This document shows, piece by piece, positions 24,061-36,258 of a stretch of 64,000 bases of DNA; the first letter of the stretch is position 1; each line of letters begins with the position of its first letter. This stretch comes from Gorsachius magnificus. Lineage: Eukaryota > Chordata > Aves > Pelecaniformes > Ardeidae. Location of the stretch: assembly GCA_034008185.1 (NCBI GenBank), contig CM067085.1, forward strand, positions 79,596,275-79,660,274, read 5' to 3'. The translations under genes and the position numbers were made by a program. A model generated the notes under the pieces. That model had not been told where the DNA came from and ran no database searches. It worked only from the letters and a program-made list of their open reading frames with translations.

Positions 24061-27000
24061 CTGTTTTTCCTCACTTGCTCAATCCTCATGCAGAAAGTGC
24101 CAGAATCTTCTACCTGCCAGATCTTTTCGTTGCTTAAGTATGAAATGTTCTCCGTTAAAATGCACGTGGTGTTACAAACGAATGAAGAGCATGAATCAAA
24201 TTAACTTAAAGCATATTGGTTTCCAGACATGCTTAAAATGAAGTCCAAATTGATGTGTTTCATCTACCTTATTCATTAAAATGGCATTCTTGATGTCCTC
24301 ATGTTACCGTAATCTCCAAAGCACTGGACAAACAAGGATATTTGTTTATCTTTATCACTCTTTCCTTACTAAAGAACAGGGTTTTATTAAAGAGATCAAT
24401 CACCTGTGTACAGTTTAATAGCCTGAGCTGTGCATGTAAGACAGAACTTGCTTCAAATAGCCCACAACTCCCAAAGTAGAGAGAGGCACGGAAAACCATT
24501 TGTTGCTTTAATAAAAGTAAATTTTTCTCAGAGCTAGCAAGTACCCTATTAGAATTAGTAATCTGAGACAGAAAAGCAGTGCTTAAAGAAAAAAAAGAAA
24601 AAAACAAAAAGAAAACAATTCTAATAAAAGGAGCAAATCAATCCTGTTTGCTTACCTCCACGAGAGCCCTATGCTTCTAACCAGAGACACAAAAACACTT
24701 TACATGCTTAATGCACTGCCTTTCTCTTATTGAATCACACTTCTTGTGGCAGCAGCCTTTCGAGGCTTCTAGCTGTGTTGGGGTAATTGGAGGATCGCTG
24801 CTCCTAATGAATGGTGTCCTTATAACGGAGGCCAAAGTTTTAAAATCTTCATGTCGGAGCCAAAACGTACAAAGGAAAGCTTTTTTGGAAATGCTGATGA
24901 ACAACCTGAAATACACTGTTTTACTAAAAGATAATATTTCTTACCAGGCTACTGCTGTAATGTAATGAAGTTGTATCGGCAGAAGAAATAATGTTATGTA
25001 CTAACACTGTTGGGTGTTACCACAAACTGCAAGAGCCACCCCTTCGATGATGGAAGGCTGAAAAAACCCTGACGTTAATTAAGATCACACCTTTGAAGGC
25101 TTTTCACTTTTTCACAGTCAAAAGAGTTGGTAAACAGCTCAGCCCCAAAATTGTCCTTCTAGCTATGTTACCGTGAAGAACAGAAACTCTCTCATTAGAT
25201 GAAAACTCGTCGTCCATTGACTGTTAAGCTTTCAAGAGTTCTTATTAATTTGTGAACTATTTTAGCTTTATTTAAAAGTCCTCTGTTTAATTTGGGGAAC
25301 AAAAAACTCCCTTTAACTGCCTGCTCTGATTAAGTAGTGGGTTTAGCAAATGGACATGGTATGCAAAGCAACTGCTAGCAGCCTTAAGACAAACCATTAA
25401 AATTCTTGAAATACTTTTTTAGAAGAAAATAAGCCCGTTTTAAGTAGCGGCAACTAAAAAACCACTAAGGTGCTCAGGAAGTGCTTCACAGATTTTGAAA
25501 GTAAAGCCAAAAAAGGAGAAGAGAACCAATCCTTCATTTCCTATCAGCTGTTCCTGTTGCCAGTGATTGTGGCAATATTTCACAGAGAACATATGGCAAT
25601 GTTTATAGCCATCAGGCAGTATTTCACAGACGCTGCGACACCATGTGTCCACCAACTAGCCTTTCTGATTGCAATTAATTAGAGAAGAAGCAGGAGGCAC
25701 TTTTTAAATAACATTAAGTCTCAGAGATTCCTGAAGTTCCATGGCCCATGTACAAGACTAAGTGACAGGAAAGTCTATTAAAATTGTAACAAGCCTCGTA
25801 CAGCGAGTCTGTCCTTGAGGAACAAGACCTAATAAAAAAAAAATACACTCTTTAAGGAGCATAAGAAAGAGCAGAAGTATAATAAGCCATTCAGAGTGGT
25901 ACCTGGGAAGCCTGCAACAATAAGGAAATATTGAAGACCTTTAACAGGCCATTTTACGAAACAGATTCCGCAGAAAAGCTGCCACAGTGAAAGCTATAGC
26001 AGTTGTTTTATAGTTGCCAGACCCAAGAGGATATGTATCAAAATTACATGGGGATCTATTAAGGAGCCGAGACTTATGAAATGCACTGTGGTAGTCATTT
26101 CATGAGTCCTATTTTAATAAAGGCAAGCAGAAGAGGAAAATTAAGGATAAAAAACTACCTGATAGGTTTTCACAGACAAGCGGGAAGCTGAACTTTCCCA
26201 GCCAGCCCCCGTGGTTGAATCAGGCACTTTTGGGTAGCACCACTGGCGGATGAAGCAGGGGCAAGGGTGGGCAGCACAGCCCCGTGCCGCAGCACCGTCA
26301 GCAGCACCGCAGAGAGCTCTGCAGGCTGTACCACAGCGATTCCCTTAAAAAAAGCTTTCCATCACAGAGGCATTTTCCCAACTGAGTCCAACCTGACCCA
26401 CTGGGAATGAGCCAGGAGAATCACAGAAGCTCAAAATCGTACCAAAGCTGATGCAATAGGTGAGGCATCAGTCAAAACCAGTGCTGAAAAGTTGAGCATC
26501 ACATTCCTGCATTTGGGATTGGCTCATGGCATCCTCCCCCCCTTGCTGGACATCTTTGCCCCACACAATCTGCTTCCCCGCCGCTCCTTGTCTCGGGTTG
26601 GGATATTCCCTGGAGATGTGAAATAAGAGAGCGAGGTCGGGGGAAACTTGCCCAGCCGTACTCTTAGCAGGGCTCCTTTCTGCCAATTCTCTGAGCCCTA
26701 ATCGTGTAACTGAGCTCACCCTGCTGCTCTTCCCACAGCTGGGGAACTAATGGATCGCTCTCTCGTCTCTCCAGACTCTTATGCTCACTAAACTTCTAGA
26801 AACTCAACACCTTTGAGATCTCTCTCCACCTGTCAAATTTTGCTAAGTCGGCCAGCAACCTCAGAAGTTATTAAGGCACGCTAACAGTGCAGTCGTACCA
26901 AGTCTCATTTCCTTGAGAAAGAAGGCTTTTAAACTTCTCTACCATTATATGGTTGTTATTTTAGCATTTCCTTCATTTCCCCAAACCTCCAACCTCTAAT

Positions 27001-27390
27001 TTTTATTACAGAATTCTCATCTTGAGACTTTTTGAGACACAGAAAATGCAAATGGTGTTGGCAATAACGGAAGCATTGATTTTCATTAGTCTTAAGAGCA
27101 AAATTCCACATTGCACCCATGGCAGATCTCAAAAAGGTAATCTAATGGCCACAATACACCTGCCTAATTGCGGTACAATAACCTAGGATCTGTTCTCACA
27201 GGTGTGACATGACAGAAAACACAAGCCGTGTTTAAAAGTATGTCAGATTGTTGCGATGGGTAAAATTCTTTCCGTCGGCACCGGGCAGACTATTTTAAAA
27301 CTCCAGATGCAGCCCTGACACCAATCAGCAGCTAAAAATGAGCCACCATTCCACCCACCGCTACGCTTGCGTGATGAGAGTAGGGTAGCT
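24061..27390. other. Unique AT-rich non-coding stretch
   Basis: No gene or repeat is recognised. The stretches around 24700-24850 and 25540-25690 have even, motif-dense composition, with CAATTAATTAG at about 25671-25681. They would be worth checking for conservation. Confidence 0.5.
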
Positions 27391-27426
27391 TTATAAATAA
27401 ATAGATACATAAATAAATAAATAAAT
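27391..27426. repeat. (AAAT)n microsatellite
   Basis: Imperfect ATAAATAA array interrupted by GATAC. Confidence 0.93.
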
Positions 27427-30144
27427 GCCGGAATAAAATGACAGCTGGCAACTTCACCATCCTTGCCTACACTTTTCTAGGAGCAGAGTTAATATTTTGG
27501 GCTGCGCACGCAGAACACTTTCAAGGTTTGTACTCCATCAAAAAAGTTCCCAAACTGTGAGGCTGACAGCTGCCACCAACTTAACAGCTATACTAAAGTT
27601 CCCGGCACAACTTACACTGGCTTCGCTAGAATTTAAGTGGATCTTCAATGCTGAAAGAAAATTGCAATGTATTCCTTAATAAATCACATTTCAATGAAAA
27701 GATGAACAATAGAGTTCAGAGAGAAACTCCTGTCCAATATGCTACCCACCAGCTGTGGTGCCATTGCTACAGCACCATCCTATTACTCGTTATTTTTAGG
27801 ACCATAACACAATGGCCACTGATAATCAAGAGCTGTAGCAGGGATCACCCTCCCCAATTAAATCCCTACTTTCTCCCTTTTCAAAAGGCTCCTGCAGTGC
27901 CCTGCTTCCCATGTGGGCTGGGAGCTGGACGGAGAGGCACCCAACCCAGGCACCAGGGGATGGCCGGGGGTGCCCGCTCCTGCAGGCACCCCCTTCCTTG
28001 CCAAAATTCAAGAGCAATACAAGGAGTAGCTTACACCTAGGGGATGATCCGACCTAGAGATCCCAGGTGCCCCAGGAGATCCAGCCTGAAGCCATGACGG
28101 AGCCTGGGGAGTTTGAAGGCAGCAGGACCCACATTGGCACAGCCCTGGATATGACCCACTACATAGAGCTATGGTCTTTAAGTAAATTAATAAATAAATT
28201 AATTTAAAAGCCTAAAAACATTAAGGATTTCAGCAGGAAGGAGACATTACACACAGAGATATTCTACCTCTCCCACTGGCTGCTCTGGAAAGATAAGCAG
28301 ATGAAAAGTAGAAGAGTAATTTGTACCCCCGCTAGCTAAAGCGGCAAAACTATAATTTGTCCCCAAAACACCAGGTTTTAACAGCACAGCTTTCTTTTGG
28401 TCAAAAAAAAAAAAAAAATCTTGACTCAACTATATGCATAGTTATCCTTGTAACAATCATGTCAGCGGAAACAGTCACAGCAATAATAAAAAAAAAAAAG
28501 CATATCTATGAAAAAGCCACAATTTAAGCAAAGCTCATCTGAATCCCAGAACACTGCACTAGCCAGCCTCCTCATGCCAGAGACCCATCCTGAACGCCAG
28601 ACACATGTGACTTTTTAACTCTGGAATGTTTTTTCTATTTAAATCTACACTTCTCTCTGAAAACTAAAAAATCCAGACGCTGAGGCATACAACCTGGCAT
28701 CCCCCCGGTGGGGGATTATTGATTCCAGTCCATCACCTGATATGCTGTCAGCCCACTGAGTGATCAGATAACGAGATGAGAACAAAATGGAAAAAACAGC
28801 GTGGTTCTGATAATCACGCCTCACACCTCCCTGCAACGCTGAAACCGCCCCGAGGAGCCAACAGAGCAGCTGATGATCACTGCCAGTACACGTGGCCCGT
28901 CCATACCGTGTTGGAGAGCCTGGGCTCCGTCAGTAGTTCAAGTAGCATAAATGAAAAATAATTAAGAGATGCAAAGGGTCATTTTAATGAATAATTGACT
29001 TTTACCGTAAATATTAGAGCTCTGTAAAACATGGACACTCTAGAAAGAATTCACTGATCACTCCGGATTTTGTTTGTACCAAGTACAAATGTCACAGCAC
29101 CAAAACTTAATTTAGTTTTCTTTTAGGCTAACACAGGAACTCGAGTTAAAGCTGGGTTGAAATAAAAGGTTTCCCTGATTTCACAGCAAAGCCGTAAAAA
29201 CTGAACTTGATATGGCCTTCCTACACACACCTTGGAAAAGTCAAGTTGGGAATGAACAAGTCTGAATTTCCAGTTCTTGCTCAATAAGGCACATTATGTT
29301 TAAATAGTTCATGTGCAAGCAGGTTTTCCTGTACAAACAGTTACAGAAATCACACTGGAAATACTATTTTGGAAGAATTTTGAAATATTCTTTCTCAATT
29401 CTTACTTCATTCTTCAGATGCTTTTCAATGATGTCTAGTAGCCATGTAATATGCTATTACTAAAGGCAATAGTATCTTCTAGGTCAAACTGCCTCCTGGT
29501 TGAGTTACACCAGGAGAGCTTACGGTTTATATGACATTGTTACATTAAATAAATAATCTAGAGAAGAAATATAAAGTTTAGCGGTCTTAAGCGTTTGAAT
29601 ACGAGGGAAATAGTAACATGGAATATTGCTAGGGCAAGCAGATTCTAACTGAATAACATGCAAATAAAAAGGAAACTAAGAATCAAAATGAAATTTGCTA
29701 TCTTTACTAATAAAGAATTTTCATTTGATTTTTTTTTTGAGGAAGCGGTCATTTAGGTAGCATTGCTAAGGAAATTTTTTATCCCATTTTCATAGCTGCT
29801 TCGATTAAAACTATCCAAATGGATTCTTCTTGTTCTAACCCTAAAGACACTTTGGTCAAGACTAACATAGAATCAAGATCACTAATTACTGCAGGAATCC
29901 AGCATTAAGAAGAAATGAAGGAAAAGCTCACCTTCTGATAGACAAAGAATCACTCGGAAGAAGAACTATGCATTTTGCATTTTAAATTATTCAGTTTAGC
30001 CAAGTTTAAAAGCTTAATAATATTGTATTATTAGATAAACAGCTTAACTTTTTGTTCAGGGTCAACTATATCTTCATTATCTGTTTCAAAGTTATCTTTT
30101 TCCTCAGCTAATAACCAAAAATTAATTACATTAGATTATAGTTC
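27427..30144. other. Unique non-coding stretch
   Basis: A GC-richer block at about 27700-28140 is not matched to any repeat I know. The 130-codon plus frame 27648-28040 crosses it and has no recognisable domain. Short A runs lie near 28400 and 28490. The rest is AT-rich and featureless. Confidence 0.5.
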
Positions 30145-30156
30145 GGGGGGGGGGGG
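30145..30156. repeat. Poly(G) run, 12 bases
   Basis: Simple G homopolymer inside AT-rich DNA. Confidence 0.93.
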
Positions 30157-30982
30157 AAGAGAATATTTTCTTGAATTCCCAACAGAAACCTTGCTTCAAA
30201 GGAAGCTTTAAGACCATTCCAAACCTTTGACAAAACAATATTTACTTAAACTCTGGAAAGTGATAAATGGGGTGCCTGCAACCTTTCCTAAACTACCTTA
30301 TAAATAATGGTTTGCCAAGCATTTTGATGGCAGATCTTTCACAGTTATGTCCAGGCTGTGATGGGCAGGCTGAAACATTGAAACTTCTGATTTTCACAGT
30401 TTGGAGACCTGCAGGGTCATGCTTGTGCAAAGGGCAAAAGTAACTCTTTAAGGCACTTCTGAAAGAGCAGTGGGGTTGTGCCAGACTCTTGAGCTGTAGA
30501 ACAAACACAGAAGGGTTGGAAGAGAAAGGGAAGGTCTGGTTTGATTTCTTGTTTTTTTCCCCACTGTATATTATTTGAGGGAAAGTAAGAGGATCCCCAT
30601 ACTTGTCTGCACGCAGTGCCCAGGGCCTTCCATGGGTTTCAACCCTGAAATCCCACAACCCCAAAGCTACACACCAAGGACCAGAAGCTACATCCTGATA
30701 GTGGGTGCTCATCCTATTTGGGAGGAGTTAAGCAAGTACAGCTCATTGGATGAGATCTGTGGCTCGCTTTCAGAGAGAAAGAGAGGAGTTGAGCACCTTC
30801 AAAAGAAAAGTTAGAAGCATCCAACCTTGGGGCAAAGCCTTTTTGTTTTACACTGGTGTTGGGATCACATTCTCTTTTTTTTGCTACTGTAAAATAAAAC
30901 ACAAGCTTGTATCATGGCCATGATACTAACAGAAAGGAAGACCAAGTTCTTCATTGGGATTTCCAGCTTTACCAAAGGGTAA

Positions 30983-31016
30983 AGAACAGCACAGAAGGTT
31001 TTAGAACAGCACAGAA
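30983..31016. repeat. Two copies of AGAACAGCACAGAA, 20-bp period
   Basis: The 14-base word occurs at 30983-30996 and 31003-31016, separated by 6 bases. It includes AGAACA, which resembles a steroid-receptor half-site, but the spacing is not that of a response element. Confidence 0.8.
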
Positions 31017-32790
31017 TGACTTTCACATGCTTGTGCTTCTTGTTCTTCTTTTTTTAATCTATTTCCCATAAGATCAGAATTCATGAGGCATCATTTGTGT
31101 TGGGAAGAACACTAACAATTAGCTTATTTATACTTTGTTCACAGTTTCTTCAACTGAAAATTACTGATGTTAGAATGATATTTGCAAACTAATTTGTATT
31201 CATATTTTACACTTTGAAGGCAATGATAATTCTCCAGGAATGCAGAATTCTCCCTATCATTTTGTTCCGAGGAAATGCAACAATAAATGAGTTGCTCTCG
31301 GCTTTTGATTACATTCCAATAGAGCTGTAAGTCTCAAAAAGGGTGGAGGGAAAAAAAAAACCACAAACCAACAAAACCAACAACACTCCCAGAGGGGATC
31401 CATACTTGTAGACTACAGCAGTGCAAAAATTGAACCATTAAAACTTTAGGGCTGTCAAAGACCTTGAAATCTCACCTAGATTACAATTCCTCATTACCAT
31501 AGGATTTATCTGTTCTGGACATCAGACCTGCTTCATCACCATGGACTCGGTGGCAATCACTGCTGTGTGTCCAACCTCGATCACTGTCCTGGGCCAGCCC
31601 CATGCACTGCATAAGGGCACTACACAACGGGTGCCATTCCAGGGATCCCCACCATGCTTATCCTCGGCTTGCCAGCCCTTAGGGATCAGCCAGTCCCATG
31701 CCACACCCAGCATGCCCTTCCCAGCTTTTCGGCTTCTAGTCCAACCATGCATTAGCGTTCTCAAGGACCAAAGGTTTAGCATTCAACTCGTGCTTGCTGT
31801 CGGTGTCCAGTCCTGATGCAATCTTTTTTTTTTTTTTATATTAGAAGAGTTTTACACCAATTCCTAATGACCACTGCATACAGACTGCTTAAGTTCACAC
31901 ATATCTCCTTTAATCTTGAGGCAGCCCTCAACATCCAACATCCCAGGCCAAGACAGTATTACACAGCTGAAGGAGCTCCCACAGTCCCATTCCTCAGCAC
32001 TAAAGACACAACCAACCAGCCACCCACCTTGATTTGCCCAAACTGTGGCTGATAGGGGCAGCTTGTGCAGATGCGTGGCAAGTGCTGCAGCATGGACATC
32101 ATCATTCAGAAAGGCTCCTTACTGAAGTTCAGTGGCAATAAATAATGAAAAACAGAGCAGTTGCTGCAGGACTTGGCAAAGCACGTTCTCTGGACAGGCA
32201 AGAAGCATAACCACCCGTGCTGTGTATGGTACCAAGATCTTAATTTTTAAGTCTGCTTGAGTTTTGAGCTTTTTTTTTTTTTTTTAAAGTCACTGTCATG
32301 GTTCTCAAATTGAAACTTTGAGGTTATAAACTAATATCTTAGTCAGATTTTTGCAAACCTAGATCAGTTTAGATCACTGCAGGCTTATGAAGTGGGCATC
32401 TTCCTTGAAGTTGCAAAAATGACAAACTGAAAGCAGCACAGCACACAGAGGCAAAGGCAGAAAGGCATATAGGTTTTCCTTTTTCCACTGCATCGTTGAT
32501 TTAATTTGTGTCCGTAATCTCTCCAAAGATTGCAATAGAGTTGCCGCTTCCTTCAGCACAACCTATGTTTTCAAACTCCACTGATCTGAGCACAGTCTGA
32601 TTTGCAGAGTATGCTTTGAGATGGGCCTTCCTAGCTTCTCATCTCTCCTCCTCATTGATTTATGGCATTAAACAGCCTGTAACTATTATCTCTTTTAGTA
32701 AAAATTGAGGCACAGTAATGATTAAGCATTTCATCATTTTCCTTGTCAAGATTTATTTGTTCTCTTTCCCATTAGGTAGCAGAATTGAAC

Positions 32791-32827
32791 TTTTTTTTTT
32801 AACGAATTTTTTTTTTTTAACGAATTT
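32791..32827. repeat. Tandem T-run plus AACGAAT unit
   Basis: T10-AACGAA is followed directly by T12-AACGAATTT, a local duplication of about 18-20 bp. Confidence 0.85.
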
Positions 32828-34123
32828 CTCATTTCCTATGTACTCAGAAACCTTTATCTTATTCCCTTTTACACCTGTTACTAGCAGCACCATTCTTTGT
32901 CATTTTTTTAGTTGGTGCCCAGATATCCTTGCTCTTACCCTTTCTGGTAATTTGCAGGCTTTCCAATATCATATTTCCAATATCCTAAAAGTTTCTGCTC
33001 CTTCACATCTGTTCTCACTAGAGCAAACTGTAGGAAACATTAAGAAATGACAGCCAGCTGTGTCGCTAGTAACGTGGAAATGAAGAATCTGTCCCAGTTT
33101 TGAGAAACAACCCTTCTCACTAACCTTAAGTTAGAGTCAGAACATAGCCACCTCTAAAAAAAATTGAAATTTGAAAAGAAATCAGCCACAGTGTTCTGTG
33201 AGTGGAGGGGGACAGCTCAGGAGCCCTGACCATGTCTTCAGGACAGTACACCCCTAGAGCGACTTCATCATACGGGAGCAAAGCCTAACGGGAGCACATG
33301 TCATCCCTGAGAAAAGTCTGCTTCATGTTATCCACCAAGACCTCAGATGATCTTCTGGTCTCTCTTTAGGAGACTCTGCTGCCCTCCTACCCCACACTTG
33401 TCCCTGTCCCACCCCACCACCCCAGGAACTGCTTCCAGCCTGCCCCACTAGCTGGCCTCAGGAATGGTCATCTCCTCCAGCAATATCCAAGAACTTCCCA
33501 ATTTTCAGAGTTCCATCCAAGACCAAATGGACTCTGTTGGGATGTGGATCAGACCCTCAAAAAAGTCACTAGCCCCAAAGTCATGCAGGATGACCAAGTT
33601 AGCCAAAAACAACACAGAAGCCCCCAAACACCAGCCAGCAGGAGCTCTCCTCTGGCCAGACCCTAATCTGAATCTTCTCCGACCTCTTCAAATGTTTTCT
33701 GCTGTTGGTGGTCGGTCGGTACATGGAACCGTGCAGGTCAACACTGCTCTTCGAGAACAAAGCCAACAGGTTCTCAAAGCAAATAAATAAGAGCAAGTTT
33801 TTAAAGGGTGGCCACTTCTGCAGTGAATAGTAAATGTAATGGCAATGGAGCAAATCAATCCAAACACAGCTGAATTTAAGGACAGAACACGATATGAACA
33901 TATGTATCTTAACAGCTATTTATTTCTTGGTCCGCTAGTTGAAAGTGGGCTCTTCTCCTTTTTGGTTTCACAATGTAATGTCAGATTGTCCTTTCTTTTC
34001 GCCCATTTTTTCTCTTTGCATGTATTTGATAGTTTTGTTTTTAATAAAAGTGGAGGTGTTCTTGGCATTTCTGCTGCAACAGCAGGGCTTGAACTTAAGG
34101 TCAAATGAAAGGAACAGTGTTCG

Positions 34124-34137
34124 GTTACCATGGCAAC
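34124..34137. promoter_or_regulatory. RFX X-box motif
   Basis: GTTACCATGGCAAC fits the RFX-family X-box consensus GTYRCCATRGYAAC exactly and is close to a perfect 14-bp palindrome. Such sites occur in promoters and enhancers of RFX target genes, including many ciliary genes. No promoter is recognised next to it, so a distal site is more likely if it is used at all. Confidence 0.5.
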
Positions 34138-35584
34138 CATACCAGGCTAATATCAGGTACTAAGATACCAAGAATGAAGTGATAAAATCACTACATTAGT
34201 TTAATAAACAAGTTCCATTGTCATCATTTTACTACATATAATGGTTCTTTGAAAAAAAATATCAAATTTCAGAATTTGCTCTGCTTGGCCTATTATTCAT
34301 TATCTAACAGAAATGAAAAATGATTTCCTTTCTCAAGAGGTTCAGAAATACAGGGATATTGAGAACTCATTAAGGCTGCTATACATTTTAAAGCCATATT
34401 CTAGGTACGCCAAATTTTGCAGACCCTAAAGCAAACCCTAATCTGACATTTAATTTCAATTCTCATTTTACGTTTTCATATTCTGCCTCAACCTTTTAAT
34501 AAGTGTATAATTAAATTTTAAATATAAATCTTAATGGTGTCAAACACCTTAAAAATACTTTATACCAAGAGGATGAATGCAAATGAAGGCCCTTCTCAGC
34601 CCGCATCCAAAAGCCGGTGCGGAGAGCTGCTAACGTGGGCACGTCGCCCACATCCCTTACCTGACACCCCAGTCCAAAGCCAGTTCCCGAGCCAGCAAGA
34701 TTAAATACCTACAGAGCTTGTTGGAGCTGGCTCCAGCTACCCTTGCAGCTGGTGAAGGGGACGGAATCTGCCAGGCCTGGATGCGAAGTAATTAGTGCCA
34801 TATGGTTTGAGGCAAGCACCTTGAGAAGCCCCTGGAAGCCCATGCAGACGCCAGCCAGCGAGAGCACATTACTGCATCGAACTCTGGAGCGAGAGTATCC
34901 CACCCGGCTCTGCCTTCCTACTGACCTTCTGGGCAGCTTGGAGTAAGACGGCCAGGGAAGGTGCCAGAGACACCATACTGAACGAGCGACTATCCATCGG
35001 AATTGCTAATGAGACACAGATTCGAAACGTCAGGTTTGGCTAGCGATGACAACGGTGGCTAGAGAAATAATTAACACTGATTTCCATACTACAGATAATT
35101 TTGCAAATGAAAATGAATGGGGCCAAATGGTTCTGAGAATTCAAGATAACTCCAGAAAGTCAGGAAATCCAACAGAGTCTGAGCAATTTATTTGCAAAAT
35201 AATTTGAAATTACTTTGCATAGTAATAGGATTCTGGAGCTGTGTTGTTAACCATGCAGAACCACCACATTGATTGAGAGCTGCAGTAGAGAAAAATAAAA
35301 CTTTCTTCCACAACAGAGGACTGCGAGACACCTTTGTGCCCTCTTTAACCAGATAAAAACCAGAAGTCGCCCCAACTCACCCACCACAGCACAATGTCAC
35401 TCAAAAGACGGAGACAGTTCACCAGGCACCACCAAAAGAGACGCGGCTTGTTTTTGTTAGCCAAACCAAAGCAGGAAACCCAGTCAAAATTTCTGTGGCC
35501 ATGCGCTCGATTTCCTCGTGTGCCCGTCAGATCTGTTTACATCGAGCCACGTCATCACTGCAAAAAATTAATCTCTTCAGTGTA
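34138..35584. other. Unique non-coding stretch
   Basis: No gene or repeat is recognised. The short frames around 34700-34950 lie on both strands of a slightly GC-rich patch. Confidence 0.6.
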
Positions 35585-35766
35585 CGAGCTATGGAACGCG
35601 TTGCCCAAAGAGGGGGTGGAGGCCCCATCCCTGGGAACATCCCAGGCCAGGTTGGCCGGGGCTGTGAGCAACCTGATGTGGTTCAAGGTGTCCCTGCTCC
35701 TGCAGGGGGGTTGGGCTGGGTGACCTCTGGGGGTCCCTTCCAACCCAAAACATTCTATGGTTCTAT
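35585..35766 (+). mobile_element. CR1 LINE 3' fragment
   Basis: It ends with GGGTCCCTTCCAACCC and AACATTCTATGGTTCTATTT, a CR1 3' terminus on the plus strand. It encodes the last part of ORF2 (VEAPSLGTSQARLAGAVSNL, then GGWAG and a stop). The same C-terminal text appears in the minus-strand copy at 50475-51053, so the two are close relatives. Only about 180 bases are present. Confidence 0.93.
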
Positions 35767-36098
35767 TTAGAAAACATGCTAATAACTTGGCCCTATTTAC
35801 CTTTTAATAAAGATATACAGCTCCTATTTACCTTTCAAGTAAACTCTGACCAAAACCGAATTGCTGAGTTACAGAAACATGTTCAAAAGCTGCTATCAAA
35901 GTGCTGCTGAAACACTTCCAGCTCATGCATTCATCTGCTTCCCAGAACATGCCGTTTTATATCGATTTTATGCAATTGTGTCAGCCTGACATCGGTGAAG
36001 TAAACACTACATGGGAGTAACCTATGGTGTTCCAATCGCCTATCTATACACAGCCTCAAGTACTGTAAGGATTATAGCTGTAACTGCCAGTTTCTACT

Positions 36099-36117
36099 AA
36101 AAAAAAAAAAAAAAAAA
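36099..36117. repeat. Poly(A) run, 19 bases
   Basis: Simple homopolymer, about 120 bases before a T18 run at 36241-36258. The two runs could in principle pair as a hairpin. Confidence 0.92.
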
Positions 36118-36240
36118 CACAACAAAAAACCTTCAGGTCAGAAGGACAAGCTGACCTAATCGGTGGGTTGTTTGAATAGGTTTTGCAGTGGGGGCACAGC
36201 TAATCCTTGGCTGACAGTCCAGCCTGGAGATTTTTATGTG

Positions 36241-36258
36241 TTTTTTTTTTTTTTTTTT
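36241..36258. repeat. Poly(T) run, 18 bases
   Basis: Simple homopolymer. No retrocopy is recognised on either side. Confidence 0.92.

Larger units (their letters stand above)
30157..34123. other. Unique non-coding stretch
   Basis: No gene is recognised. A T run (31824-31837) is followed by moderately GC-rich sequence up to about 32230. If that were a minus-strand retrocopy it would end at the T run, but I cannot identify a parent gene. A second GC-richer block at 33190-33800 is also unassigned. Confidence 0.5.

Noticed and set aside
31824..32230. Possible processed pseudogene on the minus strand ending at a T run
   Set aside because: No parent gene could be recognised in any frame, and no target-site duplication was found.
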